Source of the DNA: Candidatus Phytoplasma sacchari
Lineage (GTDB): Bacteria > Bacillota_I > Bacilli_A > Acholeplasmatales > Acholeplasmataceae
Reading direction: 5' to 3'
Length of the DNA: 17,657 nt
NCBI RefSeq assembly: GCF_009268105.1
Contig: NZ_VWXM01000012.1
Coordinates: 1-17,657, forward strand
Positions within the stretch are counted from its first letter, which is position 1, and each line of letters starts with the position of its first letter. The notes under the pieces are model-generated. The model searched no databases. It saw only the letters and a list, made by a program, of their open reading frames with translations, and was not told the origin of the DNA. This document shows, in pieces, positions 1-8,896 of the stretch. The translations under genes were made by a program, and so were the position numbers.

Positions 1-1105
1 CGGTGTTATTAATGTTGATGAATCAAAAGGATTTGAAACAGAATTAGAAGTAGTTAAGGGAATGCAATATGATAAAGGTTATGTTTCTCCTCATTTTGTA
101 ACAAATAAAGAAAATATGTCAGTAGAGTTAGAAAAAGCATTCGTACTAGTTACTGATCATAAAATAAGTAATATTCATGAAATCAGACCTTTATTAGAAG
201 AGATAGTTAAAAAGTCTACACCTATATTAATGATCGCTGATTCATTTGAAAATGATGTTATAAGTACATTAATATTCAATAAAATTAGTGGAGTATTTAA
301 CATAGTAGCGACAAATGCACCAGGTTTTGGTGATAATCAACAAGAATTATTACAAGATATAGCTATATTAACAAAAGCTAAGTTTATATCAAAAGACCTA
401 AATATGAAACTACAAAACGTTAGTGTTCAAGATTTAGGAGAAGTCACTAAAGCTGTTATAAAAAAAGATAGTACAGTATTGATAAACAATGATAAAAATG
501 AGTTATTAGAAAAAAGAATTGAAGCAATTAAATCTCAAATAAATAAAAATAACAATAATCAAGAAAGAAAAATTTTAGAAGAACGTTTAGCTAAATTATC
601 AGGAGGAATAGGAGTTATTAAAGTAGGAGCAGCTACTGAACCAGAACTTAAAGAAAAAAAATTAAGAATAGAAGATGCTTTAAATGCGACTCAAGCGGCT
701 ATAACTGAAGGTATTGTTGTAGGTGGAGGTAAAGCATTAGTAGAAATTTATAACAAACTAAAGGAAGAACCTACAGATTCTAATAATGATGTTCAAAAAG
801 GTATTAATGCCGTTTTAGATAGTTTATTAATTCCTACTTATCAAATTGCTGAAAACGCTGGATTTGATGGAGATTCAGTTATAAAAGAACAATTAAGACA
901 AAAAGAAAACTTTGGTTTTGATGCTAAAGAAGGTAAGTATGTAGATTTATTAAAAGAAGGTATTATTGATCCAACAAAAGTTACTAGACATGCTATTTTA
1001 AATTCTGCTTCTATAGCATCTGTTATTATTACAACAGGCGCGGCAGTAATATCTACTCCTGAAAAAAATAACTCTAATTCTATAAATGATCCTTCTAATT
1101 TATAA
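1..1105 (+). CDS. groEL: Chaperonin GroEL (60 kDa), 5'-truncated by the window edge
   Basis: GroEL forms the ATP-driven double-ring folding chamber in the cytoplasm and works with GroES. The open frame runs from base 2 without a start, so about 170 N-terminal residues lie outside the window and 367 are visible. The visible part covers the apical domain (GMQYDKGYVSPHF near its start, then NAPGFGD), the intermediate domain (RLAKLSGGIGVIKVGAATE, then RIEDALNAT, whose Asp matches the ATPase Asp398 of E. coli) and the C-terminal equatorial part (VVGGGKAL, YQIAENAGFDGD, DPTKVTRHA). The usual Gly-Gly-Met tail is absent; the protein ends in an Asn/Ser-rich stretch. GFGD is followed by NQQ where most homologues have basic residues. 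The family assignment is secure; whether groES lies upstream cannot be seen. Confidence 0.97.
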   Translation, partial: GVINVDESKGFETELEVVKGMQYDKGYVSPHFVTNKENMSVELEKAFVLVTDHKISNIHEIRPLLEEIVKKSTPILMIADSFENDVISTLIFNKISGVFNIVATNAPGFGDNQQELLQDIAILTKAKFISKDLNMKLQNVSVQDLGEVTKAVIKKDSTVLINNDKNELLEKRIEAIKSQINKNNNNQERKILEERLAKLSGGIGVIKVGAATEPELKEKKLRIEDALNATQAAITEGIVVGGGKALVEIYNKLKEEPTDSNNDVQKGINAVLDSLLIPTYQIAENAGFDGDSVIKEQLRQKENFGFDAKEGKYVDLLKEGIIDPTKVTRHAILNSASIASVIITTGAAVISTPEKNNSNSINDPSNL

Positions 1106-1458
1106 AATAGAAAAAATCTAATAAAGTTTAATTTTAAAATTAAAATAAATAAAATAAAAATTAAAAAATTAATTTATTTAAAAAACTTTTGATTTATAAA
1201 AAAATTTATAAAAAAAATAAAAAAGATAATTAAAAGTTTTTTTATAAGTTAATTTTTTTTTACATACATATATATATATACATATATATATGTATTGAAT
1301 TTTTTATATATATATTTTTTAAAATAACAATTTTGAAAAAAAAATGATAGTATATTTTATAGATATAAAAAATTTTTGGATTTAATGTTTAGATTTATAA
1401 AATCAAAAAAAATTTTATTTTGATTTTTTTTTAAGAAAGTGATTTATTATCCATAAAT
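1106..1458. other. Gene-free AT-rich gap between groEL and the ABC exporter operon
   Basis: No credible reading frame is present. Besides the terminator candidate at 1180-1243, the gap holds an alternating TA/CA tract (1261-1295) ending in a perfect 18-bp palindrome at 1278-1295. A TTGAAA box at 1333 is followed 19 bases later by TATAGA at 1358, a poor promoter candidate. A 10-bp inverted repeat (AAAATCAAAA 1399-1408, TTTTGATTTT 1418-1427) runs into nine T, 26 bases before the next start codon. If the promoter guess is right, that hairpin would lie in the mRNA leader and could attenuate transcription; this is inference only. Confidence 0.5.
1180..1243 (+). terminator. Probable groEL transcription terminator hairpin
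   Basis: An 11-bp perfect inverted repeat (AAAAAACTTTT at 1180-1190, AAAAGTTTTTT at 1232-1242) extends inward by one G-T pair and three A-T pairs. Its right arm ends in a run of seven T on the + strand, 75 bases after the groEL stop. The stem has only one G-C pair and the loop is long (33 bases), so it is weak, but it is the best candidate in the gap. Confidence 0.35.
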
Positions 1459-3186
1459 ATGAAAATAATTTTTAAATATATTTTGAAATATAAAATATTT
1501 TTTTTATTGAACATAATATCTGTTTTATTTATATGTTGTGGAGAAATTTTAATAACATTTGTAATATCTAAATGCTTGATCGATGATATAAACTACATGA
1601 AAGAAAACCTGACTAAAATTATATTAATTTTAACTATATTAGTAATTTTAGCTTTTATAGGACATTTCATCGTTGTGTTTTGTTCGTCAAAATTATCTTC
1701 TCTCGTTTTTAGAGATTTAAGTAGTGAGATTTTTGGAAAAATACAAAATTTTTCAATAACAGAAATACAAAATATTGGCGTATCCAAACTTATGAATCGT
1801 ACAACAAATAATATTTATCAAATTATGAGTTTTATATCAACTTTTTACAAATCAGCAATTATATCTCCTATAATTTTAATAATAAGTTTGTTTTCCATTT
1901 ACTTTACTTCATTTAAATTAGCATATAGTATATTAATTACCATCCCTTTTTTTATTTCTATGCTATTTTTTTTAGTCAAAAAAAATTATAAACTGTCAAT
2001 TAAACAACAAACAGAATCAGAAAAAATAAATAATATTATAAGAGAAAATATTTTAGGAATTAAAGTAATTAAAAGTTTAAATCAAGAAAAATATGAAGAA
2101 CAAAAATTTGAAAAAATAAATTCGAAATATAGTAATTTAATTATAAAATTTTTTCTTTCTATGGTTTCTATAGAACCATTATTTTATCTTCTTTTAAATA
2201 TATCAATTATTATAACTATGGGAATAGGATCGATTATAATTAAAGAAACAGAAAGTTTAAAAATAGGTAGTTTATATCATTGTATTAATTTACAATATCA
2301 TGTTTTGTTTTCTATACTTAACTTTTTGTTATTATTTATGATGTTTCCAAAAACTTTGGTTTGTGTAAAAAATATGGAACAATTATTAAATATAAAAACA
2401 GAAAATGAAAATAATTCTTTTAAAATACAAAAAATAGATAAAATTAGAAAATTAGAATTTAAAAATATAGATTTCAAATATCCTGACTCAGAAAAAAAAA
2501 TTTTAGAAAATATTAATTTCGAAGTTAAAAACTCAGAATTAATAGCTATAGTAGGAGCTACAGGTTCTGGAAAAACCACTTTAATAAATTTAATACCTGG
2601 TTTAATCGAACCAACTAATGGTTCAATCAAAATTAATGAAATAGATATAAAAAACTTTAATAAAAAAGAATTAAGAAAAAAAATAGGTTTTGTATCTCAA
2701 AAAAATATTTTGTTTAAAGGTACAATTTTTAGTAACTTGTTATTTGGAAAGGAAAACGCAACAGAAAAAGAAATGTTAGAGAAAGCAAAATTAGCACAAG
2801 CATATGAATTTATAAAGGATAAAAAAAATCAATTAAATGAAAATGTGAGCGAACTAGGAATGAACTTATCAGGAGGACAAAAACAAAGACTTTCTTTAAC
2901 AAGAACATTTTTAAAAGAACCTGATATTTATATTTTCGATGATTCTTTTTCTGCCTTGGATTATAAAACGGATTTAGCAATTAGAAAAGAATTTTTTAAT
3001 AAAATAAAAGATTCAATCATTATCATAATAGCTCAAAGAATAAGTTCTATATTAAAAGCAGATAAAATAATAGTTTTAGAAAATGGAAAAATAATAAATA
3101 TAGGTAGACATGAAGAATTAATTCAAAAATGCAAAATTTATCAAGATATTGCTTTTTCACAAAAAATAAAAGAGGTTTTGAAATGA
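1459..3186 (+). CDS. ABC exporter half-transporter, degenerate-site subunit (MdlA/MdlB-like)
   Basis: This is a 575-residue type IV ABC exporter half: about six membrane helices in residues 1-310, then a nucleotide-binding domain. Visible motifs are Walker A GATGSGKTT (366-374), signature LSGGQ (470-474), Walker B IFDD (Asp494) and a switch motif AQR. The catalytic Glu is replaced by Asp495 and the switch His by Gln526. This is the pattern of the degenerate subunit in heterodimeric exporters such as TM287/288, BmrCD and LmrCD. Its intact LSGGQ should complete the competent ATP site of the partner encoded next. The stop overlaps the next start as ATGA, suggesting translational coupling. A purine-rich AAGAAAG lies about 20 bases before the ATG, so the ribosome-binding site is weak. 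The substrate is unknown; lipids, peptides or drugs are all possible. Confidence 0.93.
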   Translation: MKIIFKYILKYKIFFLLNIISVLFICCGEILITFVISKCLIDDINYMKENLTKIILILTILVILAFIGHFIVVFCSSKLSSLVFRDLSSEIFGKIQNFSITEIQNIGVSKLMNRTTNNIYQIMSFISTFYKSAIISPIILIISLFSIYFTSFKLAYSILITIPFFISMLFFLVKKNYKLSIKQQTESEKINNIIRENILGIKVIKSLNQEKYEEQKFEKINSKYSNLIIKFFLSMVSIEPLFYLLLNISIIITMGIGSIIIKETESLKIGSLYHCINLQYHVLFSILNFLLLFMMFPKTLVCVKNMEQLLNIKTENENNSFKIQKIDKIRKLEFKNIDFKYPDSEKKILENINFEVKNSELIAIVGATGSGKTTLINLIPGLIEPTNGSIKINEIDIKNFNKKELRKKIGFVSQKNILFKGTIFSNLLFGKENATEKEMLEKAKLAQAYEFIKDKKNQLNENVSELGMNLSGGQKQRLSLTRTFLKEPDIYIFDDSFSALDYKTDLAIRKEFFNKIKDSIIIIIAQRISSILKADKIIVLENGKIINIGRHEELIQKCKIYQDIAFSQKIKEVLK

Positions 3187-4973
3187 ATCAGATTTTTTTT
3201 CACTATTTAAAACCTTTTAAAAAAAAAATAATAACAAGCATTTTTTTAATCTTACTTGTTTCTATTATTAGTGCTTATATTCCAATTTTTGAAGGACGTT
3301 ATATTATAGACTATATAAACAAAAATTCTAAAAAAGCAAATTCTCTTTCAATAAATAATATAATTAAGTATAAGAAAACTATTTTTTTATTTCTATTTTT
3401 AAATTTCATCTTGTATTTTTTATGTATGATCGGTAGATTCATATATAATAAACTCATTATATCTTCTATACATAAAGCTTTAGAAAAAATTAGAAAAAAA
3501 CTACATAAAAAAATTCAAAACTTACCTATAAGATACTTTGACCAAAACACAATAGGTAATATAATGAGTAGAGTATCTAATGATATGGAAATAGTTTCTA
3601 GTGGTTTACAACAAACATTTTCTACTTTAATTTCTTCTTTTTTTAATATTTCAATATTAATAATTTCAATGTTTTGGGTAAATTTTAGAATAGGTATAAT
3701 TATATCTTTAATGATACCTATTTCTATGATAACTATTTTGATTATACAAAAAAAATCTCGTACTCTTTTTATACAAAGATTTGAAAAAACAGGGGAATAC
3801 AGTGGTTTTTTACAAGAAAAATATTTAGGTCATAAAGAAATTCTACTCTATAACCAACAAAAAAGAGTTTTCGAAGATTTTAAAAAATATAATAATGATT
3901 TAACAAAATTAATTTTTAAATCAAGTTTATTATCAGGATCATCAATAGCTGTTGTTCACTTTTGGACTTATGCTATGTTATCTATAATTACAATATTAGG
4001 TTTTTTTTTAATGCAAGAAAATTTAAATCCTTTTCTCATAAAATTAGGTTTTATAACTATCCAATTAGGTACTTTTCAAGCATTTACTCAATATGTTTGG
4101 AGATTAGGTAATCCTATAAACGATTTAAGCCAAGTATTTGTCATTTTGCAATCTACAAAAGCTGCTTCTAACAGAATTTTCTCATTTTTATCAGAATACG
4201 AAGATAAAGAAAAAAAAAATAAATTAATAACTTTGAATAAAGCAGAAGGGTATGTTAATTTCAAAAATGTAAATTTTAGTTATAACCAGGATAATATTAT
4301 TATAGAAAATATTAATTTATCTATTGAAAAAAATAAAATGACAGCTATTGTAGGTCCTACAGGATCAGGAAAAACAACTTTAATTAATTTATTAACAAGA
4401 TTTTATAAAATAAATAAGGGTGAAATTACAATAGATAATATAAATATTAATAAAATAGAAAATAATAGTCTAAGAAAAATTTTAGGAGTAGTTTTTCAAG
4501 ATGTTTGGTTATTCAAGGGTACTATTTTAGAAAATATAAAATATGGAAGTCCAAATGTTACAGAAAAAAATGTTATAGAAGCATCAAAAAAAACCAAACT
4601 TCACAATTTTGTTAAAACTAAAGAAAAAAAATATCAAACTATAATCGACGAATCAACAAGTAATTTATCTCAAGGAGAAAAACAACTAATAACTATAACA
4701 CGTATTTTATTAAGAAACCCTTCTATTTTAATTCTAGATGAAGCAACTTCAACTATTGATACACAAATGGAATCAATTGTACAAAAATCAATTCAAAAAT
4801 TGTTCTATAACAGAACATCTATTGTTATTGCTCATCGTCTGTCAACTATAATTAATGCTGATATGATTATTGTATTAAAAAATGGTAATATAATTGAAAA
4901 AGGACAACATACAGAATTACTAGAGAAAAAGGGTTTTTATTATGATTTATTTCAAAGTCAATTTGAAAAATAA
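3183..4973 (+). CDS. mdlB: ABC exporter half-transporter, catalytically intact subunit (MdlB-like)
   Basis: This 596-residue half exporter is the likely heterodimer partner of the preceding gene. The start chosen is the ATG at 3183, which overlaps the upstream TGA by 4 bases and has AGAGG 7 bases ahead; an ATG at 3129 in the same frame would overlap by 58 bases and is less likely. The order is an N-terminal domain with about six membrane helices (about residues 15-310), then Walker A GPTGSGKTT (391-399), signature LSQGE (495-499), Walker B with Asp519 and catalytic Glu520, and switch His551. Walker B and the His are intact but the signature departs from LSGGQ. The two proteins together therefore make one consensus and one degenerate ATP site. 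The COG1132/MdlB family call is firm; cargo and direction are inferred from the family. Confidence 0.94.
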   Translation: MNQIFFHYLKPFKKKIITSIFLILLVSIISAYIPIFEGRYIIDYINKNSKKANSLSINNIIKYKKTIFLFLFLNFILYFLCMIGRFIYNKLIISSIHKALEKIRKKLHKKIQNLPIRYFDQNTIGNIMSRVSNDMEIVSSGLQQTFSTLISSFFNISILIISMFWVNFRIGIIISLMIPISMITILIIQKKSRTLFIQRFEKTGEYSGFLQEKYLGHKEILLYNQQKRVFEDFKKYNNDLTKLIFKSSLLSGSSIAVVHFWTYAMLSIITILGFFLMQENLNPFLIKLGFITIQLGTFQAFTQYVWRLGNPINDLSQVFVILQSTKAASNRIFSFLSEYEDKEKKNKLITLNKAEGYVNFKNVNFSYNQDNIIIENINLSIEKNKMTAIVGPTGSGKTTLINLLTRFYKINKGEITIDNININKIENNSLRKILGVVFQDVWLFKGTILENIKYGSPNVTEKNVIEASKKTKLHNFVKTKEKKYQTIIDESTSNLSQGEKQLITITRILLRNPSILILDEATSTIDTQMESIVQKSIQKLFYNRTSIVIAHRLSTIINADMIIVLKNGNIIEKGQHTELLEKKGFYYDLFQSQFEK

Positions 4974-5010
4974 AAAAAATATTATTTTTTTTGTAGAAAG
5001 GTTTTTTTAA

Positions 5011-5622
5011 ATGAAAAATAAATATACTACTAATTATTTAAAATTAGAACAAAATTCTAATAATTGGCACAAACACAGAAAAAAATACATTAATGCTTCT
5101 GAAGTAGCTACAATTATGGATTTAAATCCTTTTGATAACAAAAAATTTCTATTTAAAAGAAAACTTTTTGGAGAAAAAATAGAAGATAATTTAGCTATGA
5201 AACATGGCAGAAGTTTAGAACCAGAAGCTAGAAATTTTTTCAATGATGTAAATAAAACTAATTTTACTCCTATAGTTTGTGTAAAAGATTTTTTATCAGC
5301 ATCTTTGGATGGTTGGGATGAAAAATCAAAAAAAATTTTAGAAATAAAATGCCCTTTCTCTCATAATAGTCCTGCTTGGAAAAATTTTTTTGTTAATAAT
5401 GAAATACCAATATATTATTATGCACAAATACAAGCACAATTATATTGTTCAAACGCCGAAAAAGCATTTTTTTTAGTATATCATAATTATCAAAATGCTA
5501 AAGTACAAGAAGTAGAAAAAAATGTTATTTTTATCAATAAAATGTATCAAAAGTGTCTTAATTTCCATAATTTGTTCATTAAAGCAAAAAAAATACTACA
5601 TCAAATAGAAGAAGAAAATTAA
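5011..5622 (+). CDS. YqaJ/lambda-exonuclease-type viral recombinase nuclease
   Basis: The 203-residue protein has the PD-(D/E)xK core of the YqaJ family of phage alkaline exonucleases, which resect double-stranded DNA ends for single-strand-annealing recombination. In order: Trp19 and an INASEV segment (27-32), GRSLEPEAR (66-74), the metal site Asp100, Glu111 and Lys113 (in SLDGW and LEIKCPF, like SPDG and ELKCPF of lambda exonuclease), and QIQAQL (139-144). Length is close to the family norm and all catalytic residues are present, so it looks functional. AGAAAGG lies 9 bases before the ATG. It starts 37 bases after the exporter stop with no clear terminator between, so it may be cotranscribed. 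No Beta/Erf/RecT annealase or other phage gene lies beside it, suggesting a domesticated or remnant phage gene. Confidence 0.88.
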   Translation: MKNKYTTNYLKLEQNSNNWHKHRKKYINASEVATIMDLNPFDNKKFLFKRKLFGEKIEDNLAMKHGRSLEPEARNFFNDVNKTNFTPIVCVKDFLSASLDGWDEKSKKILEIKCPFSHNSPAWKNFFVNNEIPIYYYAQIQAQLYCSNAEKAFFLVYHNYQNAKVQEVEKNVIFINKMYQKCLNFHNLFIKAKKILHQIEEEN

Positions 5623-5665
5623 AAAAATAACTAAAAGAATATTTTTTACAAATACAAATAAAAAA

Positions 5666-6286
5666 CTAATTTTCCTTTTGGAATAATAAATTAATTCTTC
5701 GGCCTAATTGAAACGGTAATTCAAATTTCTTTTTCGCTTTTAAAACAAAAGAAAAAATATCTTTTACATTTTCCATTTCTTTTATATATTTAGGGCCTTT
5801 CATAGCTATCAAAAAACCTTTTTTCTTTAATACAAAAGAAGATAATTTGAATATAACATTCAAATTGCCAAGTGATCTTGTAATAACAAGATTATATTTT
5901 CTTTTATGTTCTTCTATTCTTTGATTAAAAACAAAAATATTAGATAAATTTAAAATAGAAATTATTTTATTTAAAAAAACAGTTTTTTTTGTAATAGACT
6001 CTATTAAAAAAACATTTAAATGAGGATTAAAAATTTTAAGAGGAATACCAGGAAATCCTGCTCCGCTACCTAAATCACATAAATATTTTGTTTTTTTCAA
6101 ATTAATCATTTTAGAAATTAACAAAGAATCATAAAAATGTTTTATATAAATATCTCTTTCAGATAATAAAGAAGTTAAATTAACTTTTTTATTATACATC
6201 TTTAAAAAAAAATAATATTTTTTTAATTGATTAAGTTGAAAAAAATCTAAATTAAAACTTTTTCTAAGTAAATTATCATATATCAT
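5666..6286 (-). CDS. rsmG: 16S rRNA (guanine-N7) methyltransferase RsmG (GidB)
   Basis: RsmG uses S-adenosylmethionine to methylate N7 of a guanine in the 530 loop of 16S rRNA (G527 in E. coli). The 206-residue product has NLTS (36-39), HFYDSL (50-55) and the SAM-binding [10 protein letters not shown] (71-80), followed by the ITRSLGN and AMKGP segments typical of the family. The length is normal for Firmicutes and Mollicutes. Its ATG overlaps the mnmG stop as ATGA (6283-6286) with only a weak purine stretch upstream, so it probably relies on translational coupling to mnmG. The mnmG-rsmG pair is a very common bacterial arrangement. It converges with the YqaJ gene across 43 bases in which I see no clear terminator. 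Confidence 0.96.
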   Translation of the reverse strand: MIYDNLLRKSFNLDFFQLNQLKKYYFFLKMYNKKVNLTSLLSERDIYIKHFYDSLLISKMINLKKTKYLCDLGSGAGFPGIPLKIFNPHLNVFLIESITKKTVFLNKIISILNLSNIFVFNQRIEEHKRKYNLVITRSLGNLNVIFKLSSFVLKKKGFLIAMKGPKYIKEMENVKDIFSFVLKAKKKFELPFQLGRRINLLFQKEN

Positions 6287-8157
6287 AATTTATCTTTTTG
6301 AATCTGATTTTGAAATTTTATTAAATAAATATTAAGAATCGAAATATCTGAAGGATTGATACCTAAAATTCTTGATGCTTGTCCTAAATTATTAGGTTTA
6401 ACTAAAACTAATTTTTCTTTGGCTTCCATGGATAAATTATTAATATTTTCATAATTAATATTATGAGGTATTTTTTTATTTTCTAAAAAAATCAATTTTT
6501 CTGCTTCTTTTTCTGCTTTTAAAATATAATTTTCGTATTTAATTTGAATAACCAACTGTTCTAATATTTCTTTATCATATTGTTTATCAAGAAAAAATTC
6601 TAAAACATTTGAATTTATTTCAGTTCTTTTCAACAATTGATACAAACTAATATTTTCTCTAATATTAGAAGAGTTGTATTGATGTAAAAAAGACAAATTC
6701 TGAAATGTAGGGAATATTATTATTTTTTTTATTTCTTCTTTTAAAAAATCAATAATATTTTTTTTATTCTTAACTATTTTATATTTTTTTTTATCTATAA
6801 ACCCCATTTTATAAGCATAATGGCTTAATCTCAAATCAGCATTATCATGTCTCAAAAGCAAACGAAACTCCGCTCTAGAAGTTAATAATCTATAAGGTTC
6901 ATAAGTACCTTTATTAATTAAATCATCTATTAAAACACCAATATACGATTCTTTTCTATTTAATACAAAAATATCTTTATTTTCTATTCTTAAACTAGCA
7001 TTAATACCAGCCATTAGTCCCTGACAGGCAGCTTCTTCATAACCACTAGTTCCGTTTATTTGTCCAGCAAAAAATAAGTTTCTAATTTTTTTAGTTTCTA
7101 AACTATATTTTAATTGATTTGGATTAAAAGCATCATATTCAATTGCATAAGCATATTTCACAATTTCTGATTTTGCTAAAGCTGGAATAGTTTTTAAAAT
7201 TTGATGTTGTATTTCTTCAGGCATACAAGTAGATAATCCTTGTAAATACATTTCTTCTGATTCCAAACTTTCTGGCTCTATAAAAACTTGATGTCTTTCT
7301 TTATCACAAAATCTGACTATTTTATCTTCTATAGAAGGACAATATCTTGGGCCTTTACTTTGGATATAACCACTATACATAGGAGACTGGGTTAAATTTT
7401 TTCTTATTAAATCATGAGTTTGACTATTAGTATAAACTAAAAAACAAGGTTTTTGAATTCCTAATTTTTTTATTATAGAAGGAGAAGTAAAAGTTTGAAG
7501 TACATCATCTCCTTTTTGAATTATAGTTTGACTATAATCTATTGTATTTTTTTTAACTCTTGGTGGTGTACCCGTCTTTAAACGTATAATTTCAAAACCA
7601 TATTCTTTTTTCAACTGATAACTTATATCATATATTGTGGGAGAATTGTTAGGTCCTTTATTAATTACTTTTTTTCCAATCAAAATCTTACTAGATAAAT
7701 ATGTACCTGTAGTTAATATAACAACTTTACTATAAATAACAGTATTATCTTGTAATCTTACGCCTTTGACTACATTATTTTCAATAATTAAGTTTTTTAC
7801 CAATCCTTCTAAAAAAAATAAATTAGAATTCTGTTTTAAAAAACTTAAAACAATTTTAGGATATTTAATTTTATCTATTTGAGCTCTTAAACTTCTTACA
7901 GCAGGTCCTTTTGAAGTATTTAACATTTTTATTTGTATTTGTGATAAATCAGCTGTTTTACCCATTAAACCACCCAAAGCATCTATTTCTCTAACTACAA
8001 CACCTTTAGCCGGGCCTCCTATTGAAGGATTACAAGGTAAAAAAGATATTTGATCTATTTTTCCTGTTATAAGTAAAGTTTTATGTTTTTTAGATAATAC
8101 ATAGGCTGCTTCTACACCTGCGTGACCGCCTCCAATAACAATACTTTCATAATTCAT
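6283..8157 (-). CDS. mnmG: tRNA uridine-5-carboxymethylaminomethyl modification enzyme MnmG (GidA)
   Basis: MnmG is the FAD-dependent subunit that, with the GTPase MnmE, modifies U34 of tRNAs reading two-codon boxes. The 624-residue product matches the usual full length. Visible signatures are the FAD-binding GGGHAG (9-14), [12 protein letters not shown] (41-52), RLKTGTPPR (192-200), [10 protein letters not shown] (270-279, with conserved Cys273) and [12 protein letters not shown] (369-380, Cys378). A long C-terminal helical region with [10 protein letters not shown] follows. AGGAG at 8169-8173 lies 11 bases before the ATG, a clear ribosome-binding site that fixes the start. mnmE is not in this window. 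In a genome biased to A/T-ending codons, wobble-U34 modification should matter for accuracy; that last point is inference. Confidence 0.97.
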   Translation of the reverse strand: MNYESIVIGGGHAGVEAAYVLSKKHKTLLITGKIDQISFLPCNPSIGGPAKGVVVREIDALGGLMGKTADLSQIQIKMLNTSKGPAVRSLRAQIDKIKYPKIVLSFLKQNSNLFFLEGLVKNLIIENNVVKGVRLQDNTVIYSKVVILTTGTYLSSKILIGKKVINKGPNNSPTIYDISYQLKKEYGFEIIRLKTGTPPRVKKNTIDYSQTIIQKGDDVLQTFTSPSIIKKLGIQKPCFLVYTNSQTHDLIRKNLTQSPMYSGYIQSKGPRYCPSIEDKIVRFCDKERHQVFIEPESLESEEMYLQGLSTCMPEEIQHQILKTIPALAKSEIVKYAYAIEYDAFNPNQLKYSLETKKIRNLFFAGQINGTSGYEEAACQGLMAGINASLRIENKDIFVLNRKESYIGVLIDDLINKGTYEPYRLLTSRAEFRLLLRHDNADLRLSHYAYKMGFIDKKKYKIVKNKKNIIDFLKEEIKKIIIFPTFQNLSFLHQYNSSNIRENISLYQLLKRTEINSNVLEFFLDKQYDKEILEQLVIQIKYENYILKAEKEAEKLIFLENKKIPHNINYENINNLSMEAKEKLVLVKPNNLGQASRILGINPSDISILNIYLIKFQNQIQKDKL

Positions 8158-8168
8158 GTTTTTAATAT

Positions 8169-8173
8169 CTCCT
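8169..8173 (-). promoter_or_regulatory. Shine-Dalgarno of mnmG
   Basis: AGGAG on the - strand lies 11 bases before the mnmG ATG at 8157. It is one of the few strong ribosome-binding sites in this AT-rich window and decides the start. Confidence 0.6.
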
Positions 8174-8216
8174 ATTTTTTTAAAAACTAAATAGATATAA
8201 TTTTGTTAATTCAAAT

Positions 8217-8840
8217 TTATTTAATAAAAAACGATTTTTGTTGTTTCAAAATATTTTTAAATTTTTCTTTTCCTAAAAAAAGTTCAGTTTTTTCAATTGT
8301 TTCTCGTAAAATATCTTTTTTAAAATCATAAAAAATTTTGATTTGTTTTTTAATCATAAAAAAAATAATGAAAATAAATAATAATACAACAAAAGAAAAA
8401 GACAAAAAAAATAATAATTTTTCTAAAAAAAATAAATTTTTAAATAAAAAAAACAAAATCAAAGACAAAAAAGAAAAATTTAAACAATATAAAATATTTG
8501 TGTATATTAAGTAAATACGTTTTTTTAACAAATTGTAAAGAAAATTAGCATAAATTATATTTATTTCTTTTTCATAAAATTCTTCAAATTTTTGATAATA
8601 TTCTTTTTCAATAAAAACACGACAAATATTGTCTTTAATGGTCCATACAACATACTGCTTCATATCTAAAAAATAATTATAATATTCTGTTTGATGTAAA
8701 TAAAAAAAAACAATATTAATCTTTTCTCCATTTAAAAAAAATTCATCTTTTTTAAAAAAACATTCATCTTTTGAGATACTATTAAAAATTTTAGGAAAAA
8801 GTAAAATTTTAAATTTTTTTATAAAAAAATTTTTTAGCAT
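8217..8840 (-). CDS. Unrecognised membrane protein with two hydrophobic helices
   Basis: I do not recognise this protein. From the ATG at 8840 it has 207 residues: a basic N-terminus, a soluble stretch rich in Lys, Glu, Phe and Tyr, two hydrophobic segments at about residues 112-132 and 138-164 that probably span the membrane as a hairpin, and a Lys-rich C-terminal tail. The same frame can be extended to a GTG at 8900. That would put the first 20 codons inside the inverted-repeat arm and 3' half of the SRP RNA gene, with no ribosome-binding site, so I prefer 8840 (AGAG about 13 bases upstream). It lies 59 bases before mnmG on the same strand and probably belongs to the same transcript. Uninterrupted length and codon use like its neighbours support a real gene. 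Confidence 0.65.
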   Translation of the reverse strand: MLKNFFIKKFKILLFPKIFNSISKDECFFKKDEFFLNGEKINIVFFYLHQTEYYNYFLDMKQYVVWTIKDNICRVFIEKEYYQKFEEFYEKEINIIYANFLYNLLKKRIYLIYTNILYCLNFSFLSLILFFLFKNLFFLEKLLFFLSFSFVVLLFIFIIFFMIKKQIKIFYDFKKDILRETIEKTELFLGKEKFKNILKQQKSFFIK

Positions 8841-8857
8841 TGAAAAATAATTCTCTC

Positions 8858-8896
8858 TTTTTAATATTTTTGTTAAGCTTTTTCTCAAGTTATTAT
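8858..8896. repeat. Left arm of a perfect 39-bp inverted repeat
   Basis: Bases 8858-8896 are the exact reverse complement of 8964-9002; the arms are separated by a 67-base spacer holding the SRP RNA tip. The arm contains AAGCTT, and its - strand matches the upstream extension of the membrane-protein frame. A first mismatch occurs at both ends (8857/9003 and 8897/8963). Confidence 0.95.

Noticed and set aside
1261-1295. TA/CA dinucleotide tract with an 18-bp palindrome
   Set aside because: Simple-sequence palindromes are expected in alternating TA DNA; no regulatory claim is made.
1593-1787. Short - strand frame inside the first ABC gene
   Set aside because: Antisense shadow of membrane-domain coding sequence.
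2298-2630. 110-codon open frame on the - strand inside the first ABC gene
   Set aside because: It is antisense to the nucleotide-binding domain with its conserved motifs and has no ribosome-binding site; a shadow frame.
5034-5243. Short - strand frame inside the YqaJ gene
   Set aside because: Antisense shadow of a gene with clear catalytic motifs.
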